A stretch of DNA of 12,501 nucleotides. Origin: JBATBW01 sp049662565. Its GTDB lineage: Bacteria; Bacillota_I; Bacilli_A; Erysipelotrichales; Erysipelotrichaceae. Every line of letters starts with the position of its first letter. The stretch's first letter is position 1. The stretch is from assembly GCA_049662565.1 (NCBI GenBank), contig JBATBW010000020.1:1-12501 (forward strand), given 5' to 3'. Shown here piece after piece: positions 6,064 to 12,501 of this stretch. Below the pieces are notes generated by a model. The model searched no databases. It saw nothing but the letters and a program-made list of their open reading frames with translations, and was not told the origin of the DNA. The translations under genes and the position numbers were made by a program.

Positions 6064-6210
6064 CTAGTCTCCTGTTTGGGTCATTTGATTCCATTGATTT
6101 TCTATTGTACTTTGTAAAGTCGTTTTAAAAGTATTAGAAAAAACGATCATTCCTACCGCAATAATTGTGACAACTAGAACTAATCCATATTCTTCAAAAA
6201 ATGCTTTCAT
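6064..6210 (-). CDS. flp: Flp-like major pilin, 48 residues
   Basis: A very short gene encoding one amphipathic hydrophobic helix: MKAFFEEYGLVLVV at the start, a hydrophobic core to about residue 25, then a polar tail ending QMTQTGD. The EEYGLVLVV segment matches the Glu-Tyr motif of Flp pilins (typically xxEYGLI), where Glu is the fifth residue of the mature protein. Length, position after tadC and before a TadE-like gene, and a very strong ribosome-binding site (AAAGGAGGG) all fit the major pilin subunit. The ATG overlaps the tadC stop as TAATG. Odd: there are only two residues before the expected mature start and Lys, not Gly, at position -1, so the usual prepilin peptidase leader is missing. 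It is either used without processing or cut in an unusual manner. The Flp call is inferred from motif plus context. Confidence 0.75.
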   Translation of the reverse strand: MKAFFEEYGLVLVVTIIAVGMIVFSNTFKTTLQSTIENQWNQMTQTGD

Positions 6211-6956
6211 TATATCCCTCCTTTCAAAATCATCATCATATAATTAATAATTAATACTAAAAATATCATTGTTAATATTAATAGCGGAACAATTGCTAAC
6301 CAACTGAAAATCATTAAGTTCGCTTCATAACGCTCATTTCGACTAATAGTTAACCACTTACTAGTCATTTTAATTAAATTATCTAATTGTTGATTACTAT
6401 TAATATCTCCAATAATATTATAACTATAAAGTAAGCGCATCCCGATAAACACCTCATTAATTGGATATTCTTTTAAAAAGGAAATATAAGTTTTCGCATC
6501 ATTAGGGCGCTCTTTTAAAGCCTTAGACAACTCTTTCACATCATCAAGTATTAAACTAGGACAATACCTTATTGACTGGTCTATCGCTGTATTTACCGTA
6601 TTCGTTTTCAATAAGACTTGAATTTGTCTGATCCAAATAGGAAATTCAAACTTTAATTTTTTAATCTTCATATCATATAGTTTTTTTGCTTTTATTAAAG
6701 GATTAAAATAAGTAAACAAAATTAATATGCTGATCATTATCACCAAAATATATTGGTAATTACTCATAATAATTAAACCAACTAAAAATAAAGATAAATA
6801 AAAACTAATAAAATGATTATGCCCATTATCAATCTTTAACTTATTGTAATAAATCATTACTAGATTACTAATATAACTATGATTATATAAATATCTAATA
6901 TTTTTTCTAAAAATAATTAAAAACAAATAATACCAAAAAACAATAAACCAACTCAT
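6210..6956 (-). CDS. tadC: TadC-like inner-membrane platform protein (T2SSF-type)
   Basis: A 248-residue membrane protein, one of two platform proteins that the TadA ATPase is thought to drive. Hydrophobic segments lie at about 2-17, 52-66, 68-85 and 213-241, with a long cytoplasmic helical region (about 90-205) between, as in T2SSF-domain proteins of Tad systems. LKFEFPIWIRQIQVLLKTNT (101-120) resembles the lFPdfl..la..l..G opening of the T2SSF domain. The ATG at 6956 is preferred, giving GGAG seven bases upstream and an ATGA overlap with tadB; the ATG at 6962 would lie too close to that site. Sequence is divergent, so TadC versus a second TadB is decided mainly by order. Confidence 0.75.
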   Translation of the reverse strand: MSWFIVFWYYLFLIIFRKNIRYLYNHSYISNLVMIYYNKLKIDNGHNHFISFYLSLFLVGLIIMSNYQYILVIMISILILFTYFNPLIKAKKLYDMKIKKLKFEFPIWIRQIQVLLKTNTVNTAIDQSIRYCPSLILDDVKELSKALKERPNDAKTYISFLKEYPINEVFIGMRLLYSYNIIGDINSNQQLDNLIKMTSKWLTISRNERYEANLMIFSWLAIVPLLILTMIFLVLIINYMMMILKGGI

Positions 6957-7735
6957 AAACATTCTCCATTATCAATAAAAGGTTTCTTATATATCCGATT
7001 AGAACCTAAAACAACCCCAACTAAACCTAATACGTAAACACTCATACTAATTTGATAAATATCTGAATTAATACTAATATCAATCGTCGAGAAGATTATA
7101 TTTAACATAATCGCAATAACTATCGATAACCCACATAAAATCCAAATACGAACTTTCATTTGTTGTTGTTTTTGTTTATAACTATTAATATCATCACTAA
7201 GCTGATCTAAATCATTTAAAATATTAATCATCCCCGCTTGATAATCTTTAATCCCGTATTTTTCAATCATATAAACATAATTATGTAAATTATTAATAAC
7301 AAAATGATTAAATATTAGATTTATATGCATCAAAGATTCAAATAAATCTTTCCCTTCATCTAAATCCTTAATCGCCAAAGAAACTTGTTCTTTTAATTCA
7401 TAATTACATAAAGGTAAACAATCCTTTAACACTTGATAACACTTAGGATTAATTTGATATAAACCCACAAACATATTTAAATAAGTAATCCAATTATTAA
7501 ATAACATCTTTTGATACAATCCATAATAATACCACCTAATACTAATTGGTAACATTAATAAAACTAATAAATTAATACCCAAAATATTAAAAATCTGTAG
7601 ATGCAGAATATAAGATAAAATACTAACACTACATACACTCAATAAAACAATAATTAAGTGTTGTTTTAAGGAATAAGTTTGATGATATAGCTGTAACTGT
7701 TTAATTAAATAAGAATACTTAAACAACTTATCCAT
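6953..7735 (-). CDS. tadB: TadB-like inner-membrane platform protein (T2SSF-type)
   Basis: A 260-residue membrane protein with two N-terminal hydrophobic helices (about 27-45 and 49-67), a cytoplasmic helical domain (about 75-190) and two C-terminal helices (about 196-216 and 229-246). This is the usual TadB layout. The central segment with an LDEGKDLFESL stretch (125-135) resembles the T2SSF repeat where a glycine-containing turn precedes a helix. Its start overlaps the tadA stop by eight bases and its stop overlaps the tadC start, so the genes are translationally coupled. Identification depends on topology and on being next to the ATPase gene. Confidence 0.78.
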   Translation of the reverse strand: MDKLFKYSYLIKQLQLYHQTYSLKQHLIIVLLSVCSVSILSYILHLQIFNILGINLLVLLMLPISIRWYYYGLYQKMLFNNWITYLNMFVGLYQINPKCYQVLKDCLPLCNYELKEQVSLAIKDLDEGKDLFESLMHINLIFNHFVINNLHNYVYMIEKYGIKDYQAGMINILNDLDQLSDDINSYKQKQQQMKVRIWILCGLSIVIAIMLNIIFSTIDISINSDIYQISMSVYVLGLVGVVLGSNRIYKKPFIDNGECL

Positions 7736-8702
7736 TCATCAACTTCCAATAAAAATTATTTTCTACAATACCTTTAGTATCATAAATCAGTTCACAACTA
7801 CGTTTCCCATCATTAGATAAATTAAAGACCACAATTTCATCAATATAACGAATAATCCCTTGTTTAGTAATCTTTGATACAATATGAATAACAATATCAA
7901 TATTCTCATAAATCATATTTAATAAATTTTCATTAGTATTTTCAATATTACCAAACATATTCAATAGTCTTTGAGGAATTTGAAAACTACTACCACAGTG
8001 AATCGTACTAATCATACTAGCCCCAGTCGATATAGCTTGCATTAAATACAAAACTTCTTTAGAACGTACTTCACTAACTAATAACCAATTCGGTCTTTGA
8101 CGAAGACTAGTTTTAATCGCTAAAGAATAATCCATAAAATTATTGACCTGTAAAGAAACATTATCTTTATGATAATAAATATCGTTATAACGCAATTCTA
8201 AAGTATCCTCAATACTAATTACCCGATCATTACTTAATATATACCCACCTAAAAATTTTACTAATTCCGTTTTACCACTACCTGGTAAACCACATATTAA
8301 AATATTAAGTTTCTTTTTTATAATCATTTTAAAAATATCAATCGCATCATCATTACAATAATTACTCTTAACCATCATTTCCTCATTTAAGCGAACTACG
8401 GGTAAAGTTTTTCTAATCGAAATACTATAACCATTTTTCGCAATTGAAGGATGTAATATCGATAATCTTAACGTATCCGTTTGTGCTTCTAAAATAGGAT
8501 AAATATTATTAAAAGGTAAATTTACATAATTCGCTATTTGAAAACACAAAGTCTCAATAACCTCATCATCAACATCTTCATCAATACGATAACGCCCTAA
8601 CTGTAAATGATCAATCCATAAAGTTTTACCATTATAATTAATATCTGTCACATCATCATCCAAAACATATTTATTTAGAAATTTAAAATCAATAGCACTC
8701 AT
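7728..8702 (-). CDS. tadA: TadA/CpaF-type secretion ATPase (VirB11-like)
   Basis: The hexameric cytoplasmic ATPase that powers pilus assembly. In 324 residues it has an N-terminal domain (about 1-115, with the LRLSILHP and SISIRK strands common in this family) and a RecA-like ATPase domain. Motifs in order: Walker A GLPGSGKT (138-145), Asp box ISIEDTLEL (162-170), Walker B-type WLLVSEVR (206-213), and His box ISTIHCGSS (231-239). The gene is shorter than many TadA proteins, lacking the long N-terminal extension. Its Walker B region reads VSEVR where VGEVR or VGEIR is usual; Glu and Arg remain. The start overlaps the upstream gene's stop as ATGA. It belongs to the VirB11/TadA group and not the GspE group, since no zinc-binding CxxC segment is present. 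Confidence 0.92.
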   Translation of the reverse strand: MSAIDFKFLNKYVLDDDVTDINYNGKTLWIDHLQLGRYRIDEDVDDEVIETLCFQIANYVNLPFNNIYPILEAQTDTLRLSILHPSIAKNGYSISIRKTLPVVRLNEEMMVKSNYCNDDAIDIFKMIIKKKLNILICGLPGSGKTELVKFLGGYILSNDRVISIEDTLELRYNDIYYHKDNVSLQVNNFMDYSLAIKTSLRQRPNWLLVSEVRSKEVLYLMQAISTGASMISTIHCGSSFQIPQRLLNMFGNIENTNENLLNMIYENIDIVIHIVSKITKQGIIRYIDEIVVFNLSNDGKRSCELIYDTKGIVENNFYWKLMNG

Positions 8703-9394
8703 TGTAAGATCCCTAACAAACTACTACTTGTATTTAATACTGATTCCTCTTCCAATTTATCACTAGTAGAAACTATTTCAATAGTACCTAGCTTTTCTGC
8801 TTTTTTCAAATAACCCATATAATCTTGATTAACCGCCAATAAGATGACAAACGGAATCTTCGAACTATCTTTATGATCTAAATTTAATCCATTACGATCT
8901 TTAATCCCTACAATTCTAACACTCTTTAATAAAACATCCGCAACATACGGTTTGTTGCTAGTTGTAACATAGACATCTACTAACTGATTTACTAATAAAC
9001 TAGCCCCACTACTTTTAGTAATATCACTACTAATTGATAAAATCGCTTGATTATCTTTCAGTAATAATGTCGGTTGATCCGTTAATGTTTGCTCATCGGC
9101 GATAATTGTTTTATAAAATAAAGATCCTTTTGGGACTTGGCAACTTATATCGTTATATTTGCCGATGATATCTTTATCATCGATATAAGCACTATCATTA
9201 ACATAAGCCTTTGGGATATCAATATATGTTAAATCATTTTTAGAAATCTTCGTTCGCGGTTTAATATCTTTGTTTGCAACTGGCACCTTTATTAAGTCTA
9301 TTTTTTTATCTAATACTACTTTAAAAACAAAAACATTTACTAATACTACTAACAAAATAATAAATCCAATCATTATATATTTTTTATTCTTCAT
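8699..9394 (-). CDS. cpaB: CpaB/RcpC-like SAF-domain pilus assembly protein
   Basis: A 231-residue membrane-anchored protein. One hydrophobic helix (about 6-26) is followed by a SAF-type domain (about 35-100): KVPVANKDIKPRTKISKNDL then VPKGSLFYKTII, the typical 'switch on and go' pattern seen in CpaB/FlgA. A C-terminal domain (about 115-210) includes NQLVDVYVTT, the usual GdxVDV-type element, and VLLKSVRIVGI. CpaB proteins help Flp pilus assembly outside the membrane; here no outer membrane is expected, so its role is likely at the cell surface. Good ribosome-binding site AAAGGAGG, and an ATGA overlap with the upstream gene. Confidence 0.85.
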   Translation of the reverse strand: MKNKKYIMIGFIILLVVLVNVFVFKVVLDKKIDLIKVPVANKDIKPRTKISKNDLTYIDIPKAYVNDSAYIDDKDIIGKYNDISCQVPKGSLFYKTIIADEQTLTDQPTLLLKDNQAILSISSDITKSSGASLLVNQLVDVYVTTSNKPYVADVLLKSVRIVGIKDRNGLNLDHKDSSKIPFVILLAVNQDYMGYLKKAEKLGTIEIVSTSDKLEEESVLNTSSSLLGILQ

Positions 9395-9735
9395 TTAGCC
9401 TCCTTTAGAATCATCGTTTTATCACTATATACATGTACATCGTTTAATATCGGTTTACTAATTGCTACCCTTAAAGCTAACGGATAATAATTGTAGATAA
9501 ACTTATCAATCTTACAACTAGGACATTTTAAATTCGCGACATACATCTTTTTCACTTCATTTTCATCACTACTAACAAATCCTGCAAGTTGTATTTTCAT
9601 CGTCAGGCGAATTGCTTGTTTATTGATGTTACTTAAATGACTTTGTTCATAATTGTAATTGACGACAAATAAACTACAAGTAATTATCATAAAGGAAAAA
9701 ATTGTAATAAAATAACTCATAAAAATAATTTTCAT
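9391..9735 (-). CDS. Small TadE-like membrane-anchored protein, first gene of the Tad locus
   Basis: A 114-residue protein with one N-terminal hydrophobic helix (about 4-26) and an outer domain with a CPSC pair (about 71-74). The layout equals that of the last gene of the locus, including a CxxC followed by a short strand and a YP-hydrophobic segment (YYPLALRVAISKPI here, NYPITIPF there), so they are probably distant paralogues. The chosen ATG at 9735 follows GGTGAT; an ATG at 9747 would add four residues (MGDE), and longer in-frame starts would run into the valS terminator. No clear promoter is seen; TATACT (9754-9749) is the only -10-like string and has no good -35. Function is inferred from the operon: a pseudopilin or minor pilin. 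It ends with an ATGA overlap with cpaB. Confidence 0.65.
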   Translation of the reverse strand: MKIIFMSYFITIFSFMIITCSLFVVNYNYEQSHLSNINKQAIRLTMKIQLAGFVSSDENEVKKMYVANLKCPSCKIDKFIYNYYPLALRVAISKPILNDVHVYSDKTMILKEAK

Positions 9736-9754
9736 TTCATCACCCATTAGTATA

Positions 9755-9792
9755 TAAAAAAAGAATAAGTGTATTCCTAACACTTATTCTTT
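9755..9792 (-). terminator. Strong terminator overlapping the end of valS
   Basis: The arms 9780-9792 and 9760-9772 form a perfect 13-bp stem (on the minus strand AAAGAATAAGTGT / ACACTTATTCTTT) with a 7-base loop, followed by TTTTA. The last valS codons make the first arm and its TAG stop lies in the loop. This separates valS from the pilus genes that start 25 bases further on. Confidence 0.85.
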
Positions 9793-12395
9793 AAATTATT
9801 AATTTGGCGAATAATTACTTCTCTATTCTCTTGATATTTTAATAGTTTATTCTTTTCTTCTTCAATCTTACTAGCTGGAGCTTTAGAAACAAACTTTTCA
9901 TTAGAAAGCATATTAGTTGCCCGCTTAATTTCATTATCAATTATCCCTAATTCTTTTTCTAAACGTTCTAATTCCGCTTTAACATCTAAGATATCATTTA
10001 ATAACACACTCAAACTACCTTCATATAGTGGATTAACTACACATTCTCCATCTAATGGTTCATCAATAATTTGAGCTTTAACCATCTTTTCAATAATTGC
10101 CTTAATATCATTAGAAACAACTAAAACTTGGTTATCTTTATCCAATATATTAACATTAATCATTTGTGACGGTTTTAAATTATACTGAACTTTAATATTA
10201 CGAACCGCATCAATCATCGACAACAATTGTTTAACCTTAGCAATCGCTTGTTTGTCATCAATATTTAACACTGTTGGCCACTTGCTAATACAAATCGATT
10301 CTTCATTACTTAAACTAGTAAAGATCTCTTCACTAATAAAAGGCATAAACGGATGAATTAACTTCGTAATACTAATCATACAATGCAATAAAGTAGCACA
10401 AGTAACCTTTTTAGCATCTTCATCATCACTAAACAATGTTGGTTTACATAACTCAATATAATTTGAACAAAAATCATCCCAAATAAAATTATATAGTTCA
10501 TTACCTACTAGTGAGAATTCATACTTATCCATATTATTATTAACATTGACGATAACTTCATCTAAACGGCTTAAGATCCATTTATCTATAAAATCACCAC
10601 AATTTAAATCAATTTGCGCATAATCAAAATCTTTATCTAAATACATTTGAACAAACTTTGCACTATTATAAATTTTATTAATAAAATTTGCGCTAGATTT
10701 AACCTTTTCTTCACTATAACGTAAATCTTGTCCTGGTGTTGAATTAGTAGTTAAGAAGTATCTTAACGCATCAACTCCATATTTTTCAATAATTTCCATC
10801 GGATCAATACCATTACCTAAAGATTTACTCATCTTACGACCTTGTTCATCACGAACTAAACCATGGATTAAACAATCTTTAAAAGGAACATTATCCGTAA
10901 AATGACGCGCTTGAAAAGCCATACGCGCTACCCAAAAGAAGATAATATCATAACCCGTAACTAAACAACTAGTTGGAAAAAAACGGTTAAAATCGGCACT
11001 ATCATTAGGCCATCCTAAAGTACTAAAAGGCCATAAAGCACTTGAGAACCAAGTATCTAAAACATCTTCATCTTGATGATAGTTTTCGATGTCCTTAGGC
11101 GCATCACCAACTACAATTTCCCCAGTTACATTATGATAATAAGCTGGAATACGATGTCCCCACCATAATTGACGAGAAATACACCAATCTTCAATATTAT
11201 CTAACCATTGCGTAAAAGTATTTTCAAAACGTGGTGGATAAAAATTAATACCCGTATTATCTTTTTGATGTTTTAATACATCATCCGCTAGCGGTTTCAT
11301 CTTTACAAACCATTGTTTAGACAAATATGGTTCAACAATACAATTAGTTCTTTCTGAATAACCAACTTGATGAATATGTTCTTCAATTTTAACTAAGTTG
11401 CCTTCTTTTTCAATTTTTTCAACTAAAGCTTTACGACATTCAAAACGATCCATCCCATTAAATTCCTTAGCTAGCTCGTTCATCGTTCCATCTTCATTCA
11501 TACAAATTGGTTTTTCTAAACCATGACGTTCTCCAATTAAAAAATCATTAGGATCATGAGCTGGAGTACATTTCATCGCTCCAGTACCAAAACCAATTTC
11601 AATATAATCATCCGCAATTATTGGCAAAACATCGCCATTTGCGGGATTTATTACATGTAAACCAATAACATCTAAATATTGTTTATCATTAGGATTAACT
11701 ACTACACAAACCTCACCAAACATTGTTTCCGGTCTTGTTGTCGCAACTTCAATTATTTTACCCGTTTCTACTATTTGATATTTGAAAGTATAAAAATGTC
11801 CTTGAGTTTCTTTATGAATTACTTCAATATTACTTAAAGCAGTTTTCGCTTGCGGATCCCAGTTAATAATTCGATACCCTTGATAAATTAATCCTTCATT
11901 ATATAAATCTACAAATACCTTTTTAACTGCTTGTGATAATTGATCATCTAATGTGAATCTTTCTCGACTATAGTCCAAAGATACTCCCATTTTTGCCCAT
12001 TGAGTACGAATAAAACTCGCATATTCTTCTTTCCACTCCCAAGCTTTATCTAAAAACTTTTCACGACCAATTTCATAACGATTAGTTCCTTGTTCTTTTA
12101 AACGTGCATCAACCTTAGCTTGAGTGGCAATACCCGCATGGTCCATTCCTGCTAACCATAACATATCCTTGCCTTGCATTCTTTGATAACGACTAATAAT
12201 ATCTTGTAAAGTTACATCCCAGGCATGACCTAAATGTAATTTACCCGTAACATTGGGTGGCGGAATAACGATACAAAAAGGATCTTTTCCACTCTTTTCG
12301 CCTATGGCATTAAAATATCCTTTTTCTACCCAATTTTGATAAATCTTACTATCTTCTACTTTTAAATGATCATACTTCGCTTGTAACTCTTTCAT
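9777..12395 (-). CDS. valS: Valyl-tRNA synthetase
   Basis: Attaches valine to tRNA-Val in the cytoplasm. The 872-residue length is normal for bacteria. Seen in order: class I signature HLGH in PPPNVTGKLHLGHA (45-58), the editing (CP1) domain opening with ATTRPETMFGE (218-228) and holding HDPNDFLIGERHGL (280-293), CISRQLWWGHRIPAYY (405-420), DVLDTWFSSALWPFSTLGWP (444-463), KMSKS (521-525), an anticodon-binding domain (about 630-770), and a C-terminal coiled coil rich in Lys and Glu (about 808-872) typical of bacterial ValRS. The ATG at 12395 follows AGGAGG and begins like the family (MKELQAKYD); an earlier in-frame ATG at 12464 would lie inside the T-box and its terminator. Controlled by the T-box upstream; all catalytic motifs are intact. 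Confidence 0.98.
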   Translation of the reverse strand: MKELQAKYDHLKVEDSKIYQNWVEKGYFNAIGEKSGKDPFCIVIPPPNVTGKLHLGHAWDVTLQDIISRYQRMQGKDMLWLAGMDHAGIATQAKVDARLKEQGTNRYEIGREKFLDKAWEWKEEYASFIRTQWAKMGVSLDYSRERFTLDDQLSQAVKKVFVDLYNEGLIYQGYRIINWDPQAKTALSNIEVIHKETQGHFYTFKYQIVETGKIIEVATTRPETMFGEVCVVVNPNDKQYLDVIGLHVINPANGDVLPIIADDYIEIGFGTGAMKCTPAHDPNDFLIGERHGLEKPICMNEDGTMNELAKEFNGMDRFECRKALVEKIEKEGNLVKIEEHIHQVGYSERTNCIVEPYLSKQWFVKMKPLADDVLKHQKDNTGINFYPPRFENTFTQWLDNIEDWCISRQLWWGHRIPAYYHNVTGEIVVGDAPKDIENYHQDEDVLDTWFSSALWPFSTLGWPNDSADFNRFFPTSCLVTGYDIIFFWVARMAFQARHFTDNVPFKDCLIHGLVRDEQGRKMSKSLGNGIDPMEIIEKYGVDALRYFLTTNSTPGQDLRYSEEKVKSSANFINKIYNSAKFVQMYLDKDFDYAQIDLNCGDFIDKWILSRLDEVIVNVNNNMDKYEFSLVGNELYNFIWDDFCSNYIELCKPTLFSDDEDAKKVTCATLLHCMISITKLIHPFMPFISEEIFTSLSNEESICISKWPTVLNIDDKQAIAKVKQLLSMIDAVRNIKVQYNLKPSQMINVNILDKDNQVLVVSNDIKAIIEKMVKAQIIDEPLDGECVVNPLYEGSLSVLLNDILDVKAELERLEKELGIIDNEIKRATNMLSNEKFVSKAPASKIEEEKNKLLKYQENREVIIRQINNLKNKC

Positions 12396-12410
12396 ATATC
12401 CTCCTAATAA

Positions 12411-12439
12411 AATAAAAACACTCATCCAAAGGACGAATG
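12411..12439 (-). terminator. T-box regulated terminator upstream of valS
   Basis: On the minus strand CATTCGTCC (12439-12431) pairs with GGATGAGTG (12427-12419), nine pairs including two G-U, with a 3-base loop. TTTTTATTTT follows. The upstream arm holds CGTCCTT, the segment that instead pairs with the AAGG of the T-box core in the antiterminator. Confidence 0.88.
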
Positions 12440-12501
12440 TTCGTGGTACCACCTTATTTTGCATTAAATGCCTTAATTACTTAACGCGTAATCACGTATA
12501 A
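12414..12501 (-). promoter_or_regulatory. T-box riboswitch of valS, 3' part only
   Basis: The T-box core AAGGTGGTACCACG (12455-12442 on the minus strand) matches the family consensus AAnnTGGNACCGCG, with A for G near the end. It is followed by the terminator/antiterminator pair. The TGGT bulge would pair with the ACCA end of uncharged tRNA whose discriminator base is A, consistent with tRNA-Val. A small hairpin (GGCATTTAATGC, 12472-12461) lies just upstream. The Stem I specifier loop, which would name the amino acid by its codon, is beyond the window end. Confidence 0.93.

Noticed and set aside
9736..9783. Longer start (GTG at 9783) for the first pilus gene
   Set aside because: It would begin inside the valS terminator hairpin, and the added residues are just the reading of the T-rich tail; the ATG at 9735 has its own ribosome-binding site.
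12396..12464. Longer valS start at 12464
   Set aside because: The extra 23 residues translate the T-box core and terminator; the ATG at 12395 has AGGAGG and begins like known ValRS proteins.
1..12501. CRISPR array, insertion sequence, tRNA or rRNA gene, prophage or attachment site
   Set aside because: I looked for regularly spaced repeats, transposase motifs, terminal inverted repeats and cloverleaf or rRNA sequences and saw none. There is no gene-free stretch longer than about 130 bases inside the window.

Overview
The window is strongly AT-rich. It has compact, overlapping genes, good Shine-Dalgarno sites, standard stop codons (TGA is used as a stop) and a T-box leader in front of valS. 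Together these point to a low-GC Gram-positive bacterium (Firmicutes/Bacillota). An anaerobic gut-type lineage such as the Erysipelotrichia would fit the oxygen-sensitive Fe-S serine dehydratase, the iron-dependent alcohol dehydrogenase and the reduced Tad locus, but the exact taxon is inference. Almost all genes lie on the minus strand, so the layout below reads from high to low coordinates.

(1) 12501-9777: the 3' part of a T-box riboswitch with its terminator, followed by a complete valS. A 13-bp hairpin whose loop holds the valS stop codon ends the unit. (2) 9735-5737: seven tightly overlapping genes forming a small Tad/type IVc pilus-like locus. They are a TadE-like pseudopilin, a CpaB-like SAF protein, the TadA ATPase, the TadB and TadC membrane proteins, a 48-residue Flp-like pilin that is easy to miss, and a second TadE-like pseudopilin. 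No prepilin peptidase, TadZ or secretin gene is present here. (3) 5721-4483: an iron-containing alcohol dehydrogenase with a strong promoter covered by two adjacent Rex-like palindromes, suggesting control by the NADH/NAD+ ratio. (4) 4433-3974: a bidirectional terminator and the only plus-strand gene, a PUA/ASCH-like protein of unknown role. (5) 3917-621: a promoter with an operator-like palindrome, then a three-gene operon of an FCD-domain regulator, an ornithine-cyclodeaminase/mu-crystallin family enzyme and a single-chain Fe-S L-serine dehydratase-like protein. (6) 598-1: the first 199 codons of an FtsW/RodA-family gene that leaves the window.

Two parts merit most attention. In the regulator-OCD-dehydratase cassette, translational coupling and an altered substrate-loop motif suggest a dehydratase plus imine-reductase pathway, perhaps not simple serine breakdown. 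The mini-Tad operon has pilins with almost no leader peptide and two pseudopilins that share a CxxC motif. Both are known families in an unusual arrangement; nothing here proves a wholly new system.
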